Below are positions 43,503 through 57,720 of a DNA stretch of 64,000 nt, one piece after another. The notes beneath the pieces were generated by a model. It was not told where the DNA came from. It saw only the letters and a program-made list of their open reading frames with translations, and searched no databases. Position 1 is the first letter of the stretch. Each line of letters begins with the position of its first letter. The DNA comes from Galaxea fascicularis (Eukaryota; Cnidaria; Anthozoa; Scleractinia; Euphylliidae). The stretch spans positions 4,923,697 through 4,987,696 of the forward strand of contig OX419339.1 in assembly GCA_948470475.1 (NCBI GenBank), given 5' to 3'. The position numbers were made by a program, and so were the translations under genes.

Positions 43503-46090
43503 ACACCAGGTCCACAAAAAGGTCCTCTAAATGCCAGTTTTTGCAAATTATCCGAAAAAGCAATCTGGCGACGTACCGTTTCTATTCCTTTGTTGGGAAA
43601 CTCCCTAAATTTTTTAACTTTTCAGGCAGTATGAAAAACATTTATGTAGCAGAATAAAAGATATTTAAAAAAAACGTGTTTTATGGCTTACAGAAAATTC
43701 TACTAGATAATTTTCCCTGAAACTTTTATATTTGAAGTGTCCGCGTCAATGGTGCGTGCATGCAAAAAACCAAGATTTAAGGGCACCGAGCAAAATTTTG
43801 AGCTAAAAACAAATGTACATAATTCCTCTAACAACAACAAACTCGTAACAACATGAAGGAGCTTGTGTCAAAGCATTTCCTTTTGGTTTTTATCAATTTT
43901 ATAAGAAATACCTTTGCATCTTAGCAGTGGAAAGTTGTGACAAGTCTACTTTGTACGGCAAAAGTGCACAGTAACACTTGCCAACATGCTATCAAATAAT
44001 GCTAATACATAACAGTGATGGTTTTCTTATCTCTGTCTTTTTCGTTTCTCTTCTTTTGTATGGCTGCTATTTTGGGGGATTGTTTCAGAGCAGGATGTGT
44101 CTAAATACCCGGAGTACATCCTGGGCGGTTGTGCTCGCTGAAAAGTCAGCATCGGCTTCAAAAACAGACGTTTGATATGTGGCTGGTTCTATCTTGTTCA
44201 AATGTGGGCGGCAATGCTAAGTCTGCAAGAATAGAACCCACTTTACTAACAATAGCATCTTTTCATATTTGCTTACCTGAAACAACAACAATCGAACCTA
44301 CATTAAAATTATTTTGCTAACGAGGACGTATTATCTCTGTCGATTTGGAATTCCGTTAACAGACAGAGTTCCTGTTTGTGTTGGTCCTTTTTATTGCCCA
44401 TGGAAGCTATCTTTGTCACGTAACGTCAAGATTGGATGCCAAAAATGCTCGTGTGCATACTATCCAAACATAACAGCAACATTCCACTGTTTGCTTGTCG
44501 GTGGCCTGGTGTTTAAGCTCACCCCAGCCCTGTGGACAACAGGACTGAATCTCTTTGTTTACAAAACACCATTGTCCATGCAATGAAGAAAGTCATCTTA
44601 CATGTATCTCCTTTGGTAAGGAATTTTAAGCTGTCTTTTCTGCTTACTGAACACATGATCTGTGAGGAGCAAATTGACAGACCGTCTTGACTTTGCCTTT
44701 CCAGAACAGCTTTGTTTTTCCACATTCCCAAAATAAGTGGTAAAGGCTTTCTCTCTCACTCTGACAAAAATTACAGACCTCATCATCTACAAGTCCCACT
44801 TTTTCGAGAAAGGTATTGGTCATTAATTGCCGTTGTAATAATTTGAAGTTAAAAACTATACGTTTGGAGTTCTTTCTACATGTAAAAGCCAATTCATAAG
44901 CTGTTTTCCAGATGATGTGTTCGTGTGAGCCAATGTTTATTTCCTTGTGCCATTTTTCTTGGCTTTGTTTTGGTTTTTCGTTTTTACTTGACACAAGCTT
45001 TTTCTAAACAAGTCTTGATGATTTTGGTTTCTCCAGGAATTTCAAATGGAAGCTTTTAATTAGCCAGCCTGTGTTTCCTCTATCTGTCTACGTCGACAAT
45101 TAATTGCTGAGATCATTCCGTAAAATTTTAGAGGGGAAACCTACTGGCCGTATTCATTTTGAAAAGCATTTGGTGACGGAAACTTAGAAAATTCATCCAT
45201 TAAATTTTCAGCTTTTGTTATTCCCTTAAAAAACCAGTCCTTGTAAAAGACAGGTGTATCGTCAATTCTTATCAGCGAGTTGTACCACAGAGGTGACGAC
45301 ATAAGGTGTTTGTCTGATGTGAATTTCTCCTCAAAGGAGGTGGCAGACGAGATTTCAGGGATTTCTTTAACAAAAGGGCCTGATTTCTTAAATATATTGT
45401 GCACTTTTTTTATTAAGCTTTCCTAGTAGCACCACTTTGCCTCCGTAGGGTTGAAGTTCCAAATCAAGGATACTTTTCCAGCTGCTACCGTTTTTAATAC
45501 TGAGGGATTCTTTTATCCAATAAGCCTCAAGGGGTTTATTAAAAGAAGCTATATCAATCATCTTAAGTCCTCCTTCAGCATAGTTGTTTATTATTACATT
45601 ACGCTTTATTTTGTCTACTTTTTCGTTCAAACGAAATTTGTAAAAAATTGCCTTAAGCTCTTTAATTGTTTTGACATCCATTTGGAGAGGGGCAAGAATA
45701 TATGCTAATTGTGATACCACTAGACTTTTTTAAAACCATAATTTTTGCTAATAGACTGAGTCTCTGAAATTTCCAGCAGCCTAATATGTTCTTTGCTTTT
45801 TCCAATCTGTCTTTGTAGTTTTGAGATACTGACCACACTCAAAGTGCTTTGACTTTTTTTAGTCGACCATTTGAATTTATTTTCCGGACAAAGTTTAAGA
45901 TCGTATTTTGCTCTTGAGCCAATCCACAAGGCTTCCGATTTGCTGCACATATTTCCAAAAACATCTAATAGCCTGAGAGCTTCTTCGAGGGAATGTTCCG
46001 AACCGTCTAATATAAGTGTGGTGTCGTCTGCGTATTTTATACGATTTTATGATCTTATTACTTCTTCGAAAACCTTCTGCCATTATTTCT

Positions 46091-46396
46091 ACTTATTATA
46101 TCTCCCAGTTAGTACGTGCGCTGTGATTGGTCAATTTTGCGGGCCGTATTCTACTGTACAGCCCGCTAAATTTGAAAGTTCCCTTTCCCGCACTCCTGAT
46201 TAACCTCAGAGATATAACAAATCCTACTAACCTTGTTTTCTCGGTCCATACTGTAAGTTTCGGATCCTCGTTTTTTCCCGTTGATTTATGGCCTGTGCGC
46301 TTTGTGCTTGGGCCATAAGCGAACGGGAAAAAACTCGGTCCATAACTTACAGTACGGACCTCGAACTCGGTTAGTAAGAAGTTAGTAAGAGGTATA
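46091..46396. mobile_element. Two adjacent foldback MITEs in the RT domain (right arm)
   Basis: Mirror of 24498-24803. Confidence 0.65.
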
Positions 46397-47478
46397 AAAC
46401 GAACAAATAGGGCGGCAGGGGACAGCCCTGTCGAACTCCTCAATTAAGTTTGAAGAAATTACTTTCCCGTCCATTATTTAAAATACAACTTTCTATGTCG
46501 AAGTAGAGAACATTAATCCATTGTAATAATTGTGATCCGGAACCAAAAAAATCCTTTGAATAAAAGACCAATCTGGTGTGTCAAAGGCTTCCTCAAAATC
46601 AAGAAAAAGAAGTAGTCCCGGAATGTTTTTCGCTTTAGTATATTTAATAACATTGTCCATCAATCGAATAAGTTTAGGAAGCACAATTTTAATTTGGTTC
46701 GCTATGGCTTTAGTCGCAATCTTATAATCATAATTTAACAGCGTTAACAATCGGCAGTTTTTAACTAAATTGAGCTCGGCAGCCTTTTTGGGTATAAGTT
46801 TCACGATACCTCGTGTTTGCAATACAGAATGTTTTCCTGTTTCATATGAGTAATTGAGAGCGTTTATAAGAATATCAACCAAATCGTTCCAGAAAACCTT
46901 ATAAAATTCACCGGGAAGACCATCTGTTCCAGGGGTTTTATCCGAAGACAGTTTTAGGCGCATCTAGACATTCCTCCCTGTTGAGCAGTGCTTTGCAAGA
47001 AAATTCTTCTTTTTCATTCAAATGTCTTTTATTTGGTTGTTGGAAAAAGTCTTCAGTGAGGCACTCGTTGTTTATATTGGAGCTATAGAGGGTTTCATAA
47101 AAGGAAACACATTGGTTCAAAATGTCTTTGTCGGTGACAACCAAATTGTTCTCATTAGTTTTAATCTGAGTTATAGTTCCCTGTTTGCAATGTCTTTTTC
47201 AAGAAAAAGCAAGAAAGTACTTAGTATTTTTCTTGCCTTGATTGTACCATCGAGATTTGGATCTGAGAGTAGCTTCTTTCAGTTTGGTATTCAATCAATA
47301 GCTCTAATTCTCCTTTCTTTGTTTCAAGTTCCAACCATACTTTTTGTTTTTGAGAGTCATCTATGTAGACATTTGTAATATCTTTTTCTAAAGTTTCAAT
47401 TGACTGTTCGATATTCTCTCGTTCCTGCGTCATTTTCTTTTCCTTAGATGCTCCATATTTCATTGATTCCTCCCTTAC

Positions 47479-47731
47479 ATGTACTTTCAGAGTATGGAGT
47501 ATATGTATATATTTTTATAGATGTCATGTAAATAGATTTTAAGATTTTATCACAACTATAGTTTTAATATTGTTTTAATATTGTTTGTTTTTTTTTTGTT
47601 TCGCATCACTTTCCATTCATGTAAATTTATTATTATAATTATTAGCTTATTATTTTAACATTGTAAAGCGCGTTTGAAAGCTGTACAGTTGAATTCGCGC
47701 TATAGAAATAAATGTTATTATTATTATTATT
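47479..47731 (+). mobile_element. Retroelement 3'-end fragment in the LINE (right arm)
   Basis: Mirror of 23163-23415; ends (ATT)n at about 47717-47731. A one-base indel against the left arm lies within or beside this fragment, probably in its T run. Confidence 0.65.
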
Positions 47732-48482
47732 AGTTTTACCATTTCCCAGAGTACAAACATATCCTTCGCAAATTCATCCTTAGTTTGTTGTATAATTGAA
47801 TTGATTTGGTTAACAGGTGCTTCCCATTTGTAATAAAGTCACATACTATGAAGCGTCCCCCGGGGTCTGAATAAGCTTTAGAAATTTGAAAGTCAAAATT
47901 GTTGTTAAAGAGAATGGCAACACCTGCAGTTTTGCTTGAGCTACAGCTAAATAGTACTTGATATCCCCATTCTGCTCGGCAATCATGCTTATTTTCTTCA
48001 GTACAATGAACTTCTTGAAGGAAAAATATTGACATCTTTTTCTAGCGGAGCCAATTAAACGTTTCCCGATGATTTGCCTTGTCTCCCAATCCTCTTACAT
48101 TAAGAGACCCTATTTTAAGATCCATTTATTTGTTTACTTTGGTTTGTAATATAAATTTCCCTGGCCATCCATCCCCAAGAGCACTTCTGTGATTGACCAA
48201 AGGTGTAACCTACAAAATCAAAAAATAAACAAAAACAGGGTCAGAAAATATGCGGACAAAAATACACAAAGACAGCAATAAAAACAGCCGTAGGACACAA
48301 AGAGTTGAAGTTTGCAATGCTGATTCATTTTGCTTGCGGCCTATCTTCAAAACTCTCCGTTTGCGTACGCCCTCAATACGAATTTAAGTTTGATTTTTAT
48401 AGTGGCTTAAACATTACACTTTCGCTGTTCTCAAGATTAGCGGCCATCGGATATCTGGAGTTCCTTGCCAGCAGACCAATAC

Positions 48483-48827
48483 TCACCATTTATGTATAGT
48501 TTGTCTGGTTGGTTCCTTCGAGCTTGTTTCAGTGTTTGAAGTTGTACTTTTTGCGTGTTGACGATCTTGGTGGAGGGTCTTTGAACATTTGGTATTTTGT
48601 GCCTTGTAAAATCGATGACCCAGCGTCAATATTTCCTCGCAATCTTTATAACGTAAAAAGCGGGCTAGTATGGGTTGCAGTCCTCCGTTCCTTCCCTTGC
48701 CTATTCGGTGAACCCGCTGAATCTCAGCAGTCTCTTGCATCTTTGTAACTAAGATCACGTTCCAAAAACTGTCGAAGCACTTCTTTGGTATCTTCTTGTT
48801 GATCTGCTGATATCTTTCTCTCCCCAA
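48483..48827 (-). pseudogene. LINE ORF1 fragment (right arm)
   Basis: Mirror of 22068-22412, with an identical predicted 114-residue product containing IQRVHRIGKGRN. Confidence 0.7.
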
Positions 48828-50572
48828 TATTCATGAATTTACTATTCTGGCGTCAATGTTATCGAAGGGCAAAGGTGCAGTCTGCTTACATTCGAACAAG
48901 TAACTAACTTTTATTTAACCAGAAGCAGTGTATTGTACACAGTGCAACGTCGTAAACTAACGTTCTTAGTGTAGTGTCCATTTTGTAAACATTGTGTAGT
49001 AATTCTTAAATAAAAACTTATAATAAAAAAGGAAAACTTTATTTAACCCGGGTAGCCGATTCAGTTACGTGGCTACTTTAAAGGCTGTCGTCAAAGCTTG
49101 GTTTGATTGGCACTGCCCTTGATCAATTTTGATCCTTTGTGTGTGTGATTAGTTGAAGAAGAACAAACAGTCGGAAAAAACTGTTAGAGTTTACACTTTT
49201 CACAGTAAACTGCCACAAAGTCTACAATGTGGCCAATCCTCTGTGTCTGTGTACTTTACTTTTAACTGGGAAGTACCAAAGGCCTATGGTTTGGGGATTT
49301 ACACAGGGGTCCTTGGATGTAGAACCAATTTCAATCGCCTCCTACTGGGAACAGGAGACCCTCTGTGTGGAAGACACTCAAAAAAACTGTCCCCAGCTAC
49401 TACCTCGAGTCACAGCCGTATTGTTGTATAGGACCATTTATCGAAGCCTTAGCACTAGAATTCAAAGTGCTTGTCCACAGCCACCAGTAATGAGGCAAAC
49501 TAATGTTTTAAAAGCTTTAGTCTAAAAAGGAAAATAAATCAGTTACATGAAACAAGTAGCTCTTTCTCAAGAGCAAACAGAAAATTAAAAGAACTGGTCA
49601 CACTGGAGACAGCACCCCAAAACACCATAAGAGCAAATCAAACTCGGAAAATAAAATTAATTAAAAACCACAAAAAATTTAAGGTGATGCCCTGGGGACT
49701 AATGATGAAAGAACCTCTCACCCCTCCCTCTCCAAGAAGAGAAGGCCTTCTCTACCCCCTGTGGAGAAAGGGAAAGAGTGCAAGTTCAACCCATTTAACT
49801 TCACTCCATAAGAGAGAGAACGAAAAGGAGAATTCCGACTCCCAAGCTATCCCTAAGAAAACGGAAACAGAACCAGTGAGACTTCTTTGCACTGAGAACA
49901 AGAAGGATTAACTGTAACTCCCAAGTTCCAATATCAATTCTCATTCCTATAACTTTCTTTGTGCATTAGTTAAGAGAATTTGGGGTAATATCAACATAAC
50001 CTCTGGCTGATAAGTTTGTCCAGTCTCCTGGACAATATTTTGAGAGGGTTGGGCTTACCTGTAAATGCCTTGTTTTTTGTACCTTTCATCACTTCCGTCA
50101 AAATGGTTTCAGTAACCCTGTAAACTTTTGGAAGGAAGAAGAGTTGCTTGGGAGAATGTTGAAAATAAGGGATAAGTGGGAAATATTGAAAGTGGTTCAA
50201 ACATTAAATTTTCAGTAAATAATTAGATCAAGCCCAGACCGTCCGCCATCACAATAACGTACCTCTTTCACCATTAACAGACTAATTTATGTGTACACCT
50301 TTTTACCTTTCTTTCAATCTTGATTGACCCCATTTTCTCCCAATTTCACATCTACCAACCCCTTACTTTAAGAACAAATATGCTAATAACTTCTAAGAGT
50401 TCAAGGGTCAACCCTAGTAGTATTGCATAACAAAGCAGTTAGTACGACAACGCATCAATATTCCTCCTAAAAAAATCTCCACAACATATGAATAAATGAC
50501 TTCTTTACACATGCAACAAATGAATTTCTCCTAAATTTGTACATACATTAATAGTTATCTTTCCTGTATCTC

Positions 50573-50750
50573 AATAGGCCATTTCCGAGTTCATGTCTGC
50601 CTCCTCTTCAAAGCGAGTCTAAGTGCGACGTTTTTGTTATGAAAATTAGTTTTCATTCATATGAAAAGAACAACTACTTACCATCACAAAAACTTCGCAC
50701 TTAGACTCGCTTTGAAGAGGAGGCAGACATTAACTAAGAAATGGTCTATT
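50573..50750. mobile_element. Foldback MITE with long stem (right arm)
   Basis: Mirror of 20145-20322, immediately outside the satellite array. Confidence 0.85.
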
Positions 50751-50806
50751 TCTCCGTCCTTAATAATAAAAAACTGTCATAAATTCAGATCTGCATAAAT
50801 TATCCC

Positions 50807-52610
50807 GGAAGGGAGGGTTGGGAGTACCTCCCACCCTCCCTCTCCCACTCTGCCGAGTGGAAGAAGGGAGGGTTGGGAGTACCTCCCACCCTCCCTCTCC
50901 CACTCTGCCGAGTGGAAGAAGGGAGGGTTGGGAGTACCTCCCACCCTCCCTCTCCCACTCTGCCGAGTGGAAGAAGGGAGGGTTGGGAGTACCTCCCACC
51001 CTCCCTCTCCCACTCTGCCGAGTGGAAGAAGGGAGGGTTGGGAGTACCTCCCACCCTCCCTCTCCCACTCTGCCGAGTGGAAGAAGGGAGGGTTGGGAGT
51101 ACCTCCCACCCTCCCTCTCCCACTCTGCCGAGTGGAAGAAGGGAGGGTTGGGAGTACCTCCCACCCTCCCTCTCCCACTCTGCCGAGTGGAAGAAGGGAG
51201 GGTTGGGAGTACCTCCCACCCTCCCTCTCCCACTCTGCCGAGTGGAAGAAGGGAGGGTTGGGAGTACCTCCCACCCTCCCTCTCCCACTCTGCCGAGTGG
51301 AAGAAGGGAGGGTTGGGAGTACCTCCCACCCTCCCTCTCCCACTCTGCCGAGTGGAAGAAGGGAGGGTTGGGAGTACCTCCCACCCTCCCTCTCCCACTC
51401 TGCCGAGTGGAAGAAGGGAGGGTTGGGAGTACCTCCCACCCTCCCTCTCCCACTCTGCCGAGTGGAAGAAGGGAGGGTTGGGAGTACCTCCCACCCTCCC
51501 TCTCCCACTCTGCCGAGTGGAAGAAGGGAGGGTTGGGAGTACCTCCCACCCTCCCTCTCCCACTCTGCCGAGTGGAAGAAGGGAGGGTTGGGAGTACCTC
51601 CCACCCTCCCTCTCCCACTCTGCCGAGTGGAAGAAGGGAGGGTTGGGAGTACCTCCCACCCTCCCTCTCCCACTCTGCCGAGTGGAAGAAGGGAGGGTTG
51701 GGAGTACCTCCCACCCTCCCTCTCCCACTCTGCCGAGTGGAAGAAGGGAGGGTTGGGAGTACCTCCCACCCTCCCTCTCCCACTCTGCCGAGTGGAAGAA
51801 GGGAGGGTTGGGAGTACCTCCCACCCTCCCTCTCCCACTCTGCCGAGTGGAAGAAGGGAGGGTTGGGAGTACCTCCCACCCTCCCTCTCCCACTCTGCCG
51901 AGTGGAAGAAGGGAGGGTTGGGAGTACCTCCCACCCTCCCTCTCCCACTCTGCCGAGTGGAAGAAGGGAGGGTTGGGAGTACCTCCCACCCTCCCTCTCC
52001 CACTCTGCCGAGTGGAAGAAGGGAGGGTTGGGAGTACCTCCCACCCTCCCTCTCCCACTCTGCCGAGTGGAAGAAGGGAGGGTTGGGAGTACCTCCCACC
52101 CTCCCTCTCCCACTCTGCCGAGTGGAAGAAGGGAGGGTTGGGAGTACCTCCCACCCTCCCTCTCCCACTCTGCCGAGTGGAAGAAGGGAGGGTTGGGAGT
52201 ACCTCCCACCCTCCCTCTCCCACTCTGCCGAGTGGAAGAAGGGAGGGTTGGGAGTACCTCCCACCCTCCCTCTCCCACTCTGCCGAGTGGAAGAAGGGAG
52301 GGTTGGGAGTACCTCCCACCCTCCCTCTCCCACTCTGCCGAGTGGAAGAAGGGAGGGTTGGGAGTACCTCCCACCCTCCCTCTCCCACTCTGCCGAGTGG
52401 AAGAAGGGAGGGTTGGGAGTACCTCCCACCCTCCCTCTCCCACTCTGCCGAGTGGAAGAAGGGAGGGTTGGGAGTACCTCCCACCCTCCCTCTCCCACTC
52501 TGCCGAGTGGAAGAAGGGAGGGTTGGGAGTACCTCCCACCCTCCCTCTCCCACTCTGCCGAGTGGAAGAAGGGAGGGTTGGGAGTACCTCCCACCCTCCC
52601 TCTCCCACTC
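50807..52610 (-). repeat. 55-bp satellite array, 33 unit starts (right arm)
   Basis: Same unit as the left array, in reverse complement; unit boundaries every 55 bp from 50850 to 52610. Ten units longer than the left array. All junctions read CTGCCGAG (the A-type variant); the GGCC junctions found at the outer end of the left array are absent. The G-quadruplex motif is on the minus strand here. Flanking DNA at the outer end carries an extra 6-bp duplication (TTTACTGTTTACTG). Open frames of about 600 codons on both strands are satellite read-through. Confidence 0.97.
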
Positions 52611-53874
52611 GTACCGTCCTTCTCCCAATATGTAGTTTTTTTACTGTTTACTGTTCCCTTTTTTTATATTCTTCATTCTAAGTTAAGTTTTTTTACTTTA
52701 TTAAGTTTACAAGGAGACAGAGAAGTTTTCCGCGTTTTGTTGCGGGACTTTATTTGTTCTTTGACTGTAATGTGAAGGGTTGGTGTTTTTTTATTTGCCA
52801 TATTTGGTTTTTTTTACTTGATTTTTTAAATACATTTTCTAGACATAAGAGTCATTTTGTGTTCTGAAGCTAATAAATATCTAATATTACTCTGTTATTA
52901 AATTCTGATAAGAACTTTACATTTGTCTTTCTGATTTAAATCTCCATATTTGGTATTGCATTTTTGACACATTCGAGTCTTAAATATCGGGAATTGTCCG
53001 TTGTCGGGCGTATGAGTTACTAAAAATATTGCTAGTTTTTGGGAAAGTTTATTTCCAAATTTGTTGTCGGTTTTACAGTATGGTCCAATTGTAACTAATT
53101 GGGGTGTTTTTATTCGTTTGAACAGGAACCTTGAAATTTCGTGTGCCACTTATGAAAAAGTATTTTAAGGCCTATGAAGTCTTTTCCAAAATGGATAAAG
53201 AACGTGTTGTTATTTGAAAAATTTGAGTGTCAGGTTTCAAAATAATAAATTATAGGCTATCGAGTCATTTTCACAATCAGTGCTTTTATTGGAAAGTTTG
53301 TACTGCTACTTTGAAGATTAGCTTCGCGAAGAAAAAAATTAGTTCGTAAGCAAAACGGAAGAAGATAAGGAAAAATACTTTGTTCCATGTGAATCTATCT
53401 TATGGTAGTGTCCCATGAAGACGATTTTTTTTCATAATTTTCTCGCTGGTAGTTAGTCTGTTGTTGGAAGCCACTATATTCGAATTTGAGTTTGTTCACT
53501 TACCTTGTTGTCTTCAGGGGTGTCACAAACATCGCTGCAGTGCTACGACTAAAATAGTTGTTAACTATAGTACTATTATGCCAAATTCTCTCTCTCCTCT
53601 CTCCTATCCTGACTTCGGCAAATTTCTTCTTTGTCATTGGTAGTTAGTCTAGAACACACAGGAGTTTAAAACTAATGCGCTAGGATCTCTTGTGTTGTTG
53701 CATTATTCAATCGTTTTAGATGACGAAGACCTCAGGAAAGTAAGAATTACATCTATGAAAAAAAAAGTTAGAATCCTGATACCTTCTCGCGAGAAGGGGA
53801 AAGAAAGTCGATCCGAAATTATCACCTAAAGCAGAAATTTAAAGTAATACGCCTGAAACTCTTATTTTGCATTT

Positions 53875-53904
53875 ATATATTTGCAATCTTGAATGCAAAT
53901 ATAT
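53875..53904. repeat. AT-rich hairpin (right arm)
   Basis: Mirror of 17547-17576. Confidence 0.6.
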
Positions 53905-54735
53905 AAAATACTGTAATGGTTAAATCTTTGCGATCTCTAAGTGTAAGATGATTCCGAAACCTTTTACGAGAAAAAGAGTCTAGTACCGTGAAATAAAAAC
54001 CTTTTGGCAAAACGTTTCGTAAGTGCACTTTGGCTTTAGCCGAGTTTAGATTGTGGAAACAGAATTTGGTGGGAACGCAAGAAAAACGAAATAGTTTCGT
54101 AAAAACCTATTTACGAGAAGAAGAAACTATTAAGTAGCACAAAATAAAAGTTTTGGTAAAAAATGTTCTATTTGGTTTTTGGTTTTAGCCGAGCCTGGAT
54201 TGTGAAAACAGAACTCGATAGCACTGCTGGAAAATTTCAACAAGAATGAAACGTGCGCAAAATATTTCCTAATTTCGTTGCAGAATTGTAACTTCCGTTG
54301 CTGTTCATGCGAAGAAATAGATTTTAGCACTGAGAAGTAATATTTACAAATTCAAAGTGAAAAATTAATGGAATAAACGGCTTGAGGTTCTGTTGTGGCA
54401 CAAGTAAATTCAAGGTTCCTTAATTCATCAGGGTAGAGACCAAACTCTATTAGTTCTTCGATCAAAGCTGTAATCCTTAAAGGCTTGTGAATTGTATACT
54501 GTTACCGTTTGAACCTCTTCGCTTTCTGTAATCATTATGGGAAAGCCTCTTAGAAATTATAAGTACAGTCTTTTGCCGGCTGGCAAACAGGTTAAAACAA
54601 CTCGGCCGTATCTCAATTAAGGTGGTATTGTAGTTGTACAGCTTCAGCGTGTCCCTGGAATAGTTGACAGATTACACTTTACTGCTGATCTTCACTGCTC
54701 ATTTCCTTGGCTTGTCCAAGATCCAACCGGATCAA

Positions 54736-54762
54736 TTATGTCTTAGCGACTTCCAGTTTAAC
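54736..54762 (-). CDS. Candidate terminal coding exon (right arm)
   Basis: Mirror of 16694-16720, sequence unchanged. Just downstream (minus strand) the right arm has five bases absent on the left (CCAAGGAAATGAGC against CCAAGGAGC). Confidence 0.2.
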   Translation of the reverse strand, partial: VKLEVAKT

Positions 54763-55733
54763 CTGTAGACAGAAAATTAGAAGCGTTTCAATTATGTACG
54801 ATCTGACAGATGCATTGTTACAGAGTCAAGTTATGTATACAAGAAACAAGGTTTCTGCCGAAAAAAAGATCCGACAGTTGACGGTTTCAGGTTATATTCG
54901 TCACCCAGTCACTATTATTTGAAAACACATCAAAGCAGGACGCAAAACCATCTATACCATCGCGGGCCTATGGTGTTGGCATGGTCCGCTACACTTAAAA
55001 ACGACAAAAATATGTTCTATGTTTTTCGATGTTCATTTCTAAAGAGCACACCTGAAATAAGAAAGGCACTCTTAAAATAAAGATCCTCCGGGCATATTTA
55101 CAGCGGCTCGCATAATTCGCTTGGGTTGAACAAAATTTGACAGCATAATTAAAGGTCTCTGAGCCAACTCATTCATGCATAACTGAAGACAAAAGTTAGG
55201 ATTTGTGAAAGCAACGGCTTCACGCTCCCAGCGATCCTTTTAAAACTTGTAAGAGATATTTTTCTCCAATTGAAATTAAGGTAAAGCTCTATGGAACTCA
55301 AAGTAGAAAGATACAATTCTTATGAATAATCGGCAATAGAATGAAATTGAAAGATATGGAAATCTATTTTGAGCTGTTTAAACCCTCCGCAATTGAGAGA
55401 GGTACGGTAGACATCCCCATTCTTTTGCCTGGTTTGACATGGCCGAAGGAAGTTTTCCTGATGACCTTTGCTATGCAAATTTTGGAGGCCAACTCGCGTA
55501 TCTTCTGAATGTCTTCTCCATGAAATTTGTAAAGGTATATCTCGTCAAGATACATTGATTTGAAAGGCTGTTACTCCAAACTATCGACTTGCAATAACCC
55601 TGTATTACCTCGCGTCGACAGCAGAATTTAGGTTAACCATTGCTAACTTCTTCTTTTGTGTGTACTTGTATTAGTGAATCACGGAGACAGCATTTGCGCA
55701 TACCTTATTGAGTTTGTGGTCACTTAATAAGTC

Positions 55734-55925
55734 ACTGAAGCCTGGCAAAATCTCGTTTTGGCACGCGGGTCACTTTTTAGGCGGGCCAGGACCACCTCAC
55801 GAGGTGGTCTCGGTCCGCCTGATTTTCTTGGCCCGCATGCCGACATATTTGCATTTACATAACAAAAAAACAAGCGGGCCGTGCCAAAACTATTGGCCCG
55901 CGTATCTAAATTTAGGAGTGCCGGG
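55734..55925. mobile_element. GC-rich foldback element (right arm)
   Basis: Mirror of 15531-15722; hairpin core at 55779-55820. Confidence 0.55.
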
Positions 55926-57466
55926 TCTAAAATGAATGTCGTGCAAATGGCGCTTAATTATGCATATTTTTTCCGATATGCGATCAATGCAGGATATTTT
56001 AAATTTTTATCACACTGTACTTTTATTATAAAAGGTCTTGAAAAGGGCAAGGGTTCAAAATATTTTTTGCTGATTTTAGGCGTCTTAAAAATGACCAATT
56101 AATCTGTCTTCCTTCCAGTCCGGCAAACACCTGCGGAAAGGTAATCGCTAGAAGGTCGAAAAATCTTGTTAAGTTCAAATCTAGAGGTTTGAAATCTCTT
56201 ACAAGTTTCAAAAAATCAGCTCAAAGGAAAGCGACACCATCGAATTGAAGGCAATACTGCACAAGCAGGTGTTTTGGCGGAACGTTCTGTAGGTATGCAG
56301 TTTACTCTTGGGTGGCTTGTCAACGAATTACTAAATCAAAGTTTCATGGCTGCCGAATCATCAGAGCGCAGGATTAAGTCGCAGTTTCTCTTCAAAATTA
56401 TTTAAGACGTTACATATGGGTTTTATTACGATAATTCAAAATTGAAACGTTAAGCGAAAACAAATGCTTTTTTTATTTTATTTGGATTAGTCTCCGCGTC
56501 ATTTGGTGCGATTAAATTGGTAAATTTCAAATCGCTGTCCGTAAAGCAAAGTAACATTGAGTAAGAGTTATTCCGAGAAGATCTGTGAGAGTATGTGTGA
56601 CGTTTTGTGGTATCCTTCTCGAAGCCGTAAATTTTATGGGACAAGAAAACACATGCAGTTTGAGCTTGTTTCAATATTCTTTTGCTGATGAAGTTGACAA
56701 TATCAAAACTGACCGAAATTAGTCCCGCGTGTTTAGTCTCGCAGAATTCAATAATATGTTTGTTTTCATCAGATGTCATGAAGCAAGTTTACAAATAAAA
56801 ATTAAATTTAGGAAGAAAAGAGTTTAAGTAAAAAGAAATAGAACCAATTTTAACTCGGTAGTACTTTTCCGCAAAAAATGGAGATCAAAACCACAATTTT
56901 CTGAAAGTTAAATGACTTTTTCGTCCAACTTGGCCGCCGTGGAAGTCAGTACTATCGATTTCCTATTTCAGCTCTGATCGTACTTTTACAGAATTATCAA
57001 TTCTGCATTGGGCCAGCTACGTATCCGACCAAATTTCAAATTGTTGTTCTTGTAAAGAAAAGCAATATTTCAGCTTGAAATTACCAGCTTCGTCCCGTCC
57101 CGACTATCTGCCCATGAGTCTCCGAGAATGGAAAATTTCTGACCCGGTAGGAAGAAAATATTGAAAGAGGAGCGTTAAGTTGTCCTTAGTTTACGTCTCA
57201 GCAATTCTTTACCAAAGCTCAAAGAAAATCAACTATAAACCGAGGTAAAAAGTAATATATGTGGCTACAAAGAAGCCTAACTATGAAGTCTTTAATAGCG
57301 ATTTCCTTACTCCTCAGTGTAAAACAAATCCAACTCCAAGTTCTTGCAATAGCAGTAAATGTATGCAGTGTTGGAGTCGTCGTAAATCGGACAGCAGGGA
57401 GATTGGGATATTTTGATTAAAATAACGCAAAAAAGAGAACGTCTAACAAAGTCAAAGAAATCTTAC

Positions 57467-57556
57467 CTTCCCATAGTGGAATGTGTTTGACCAAATGTTA
57501 TCCCTGATGGCTGTATCTATAACTTGTTCCATTATCTCGGTTGTATGACTGAAACA
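57467..57556 (-). CDS. Candidate internal coding exon, 90 bp (right arm)
   Basis: Mirror of 13900-13989 with the acceptor, donor and reading frame all intact. Confidence 0.35.
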
Positions 57557-57698
57557 CTGGAGAGAACAAATAAACAGTATTAGAAAGAGTGGGATACATC
57601 CAAGTAGAAAAATAATGAAACCTGAACTGAAATTCTCTTTACACTATTTGAAGATCAAATCAAATTGAAATTCCTTCTATGAAATTATTTTACTAGAA

Positions 57699-57719
57699 TG
57701 TGTGTGTGTGTGTGTGTGT
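57699..57719 (-). repeat. (GT)n microsatellite (right arm)
   Basis: Mirror of the AC tract at 13737-13757, same length. Confidence 0.85.
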
Positions 57720-57720
57720 A

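Larger units (their letters stand above)
44594..48125 (-). pseudogene. LINE ORF2, L1/Tx1-like, dead (right arm)
   Basis: Mirror of 22770-26300 with the same stops, frameshifts and nested insertions (retroelement fragment 47479-47731, MITE pair 46091-46396). Several substitutions distinguish it from the left copy, for example Leu to Phe and Arg to Gly in the endonuclease remnant and Lys to Ile in the linker (left bases 22998, 23034, 23531). The shared lesions show the LINE was already dead before duplication. Confidence 0.88.

Noticed and set aside
50760..52775. Open frames of about 600 codons in the right 55-bp array
   Set aside because: Same satellite read-through; length simply follows copy number.
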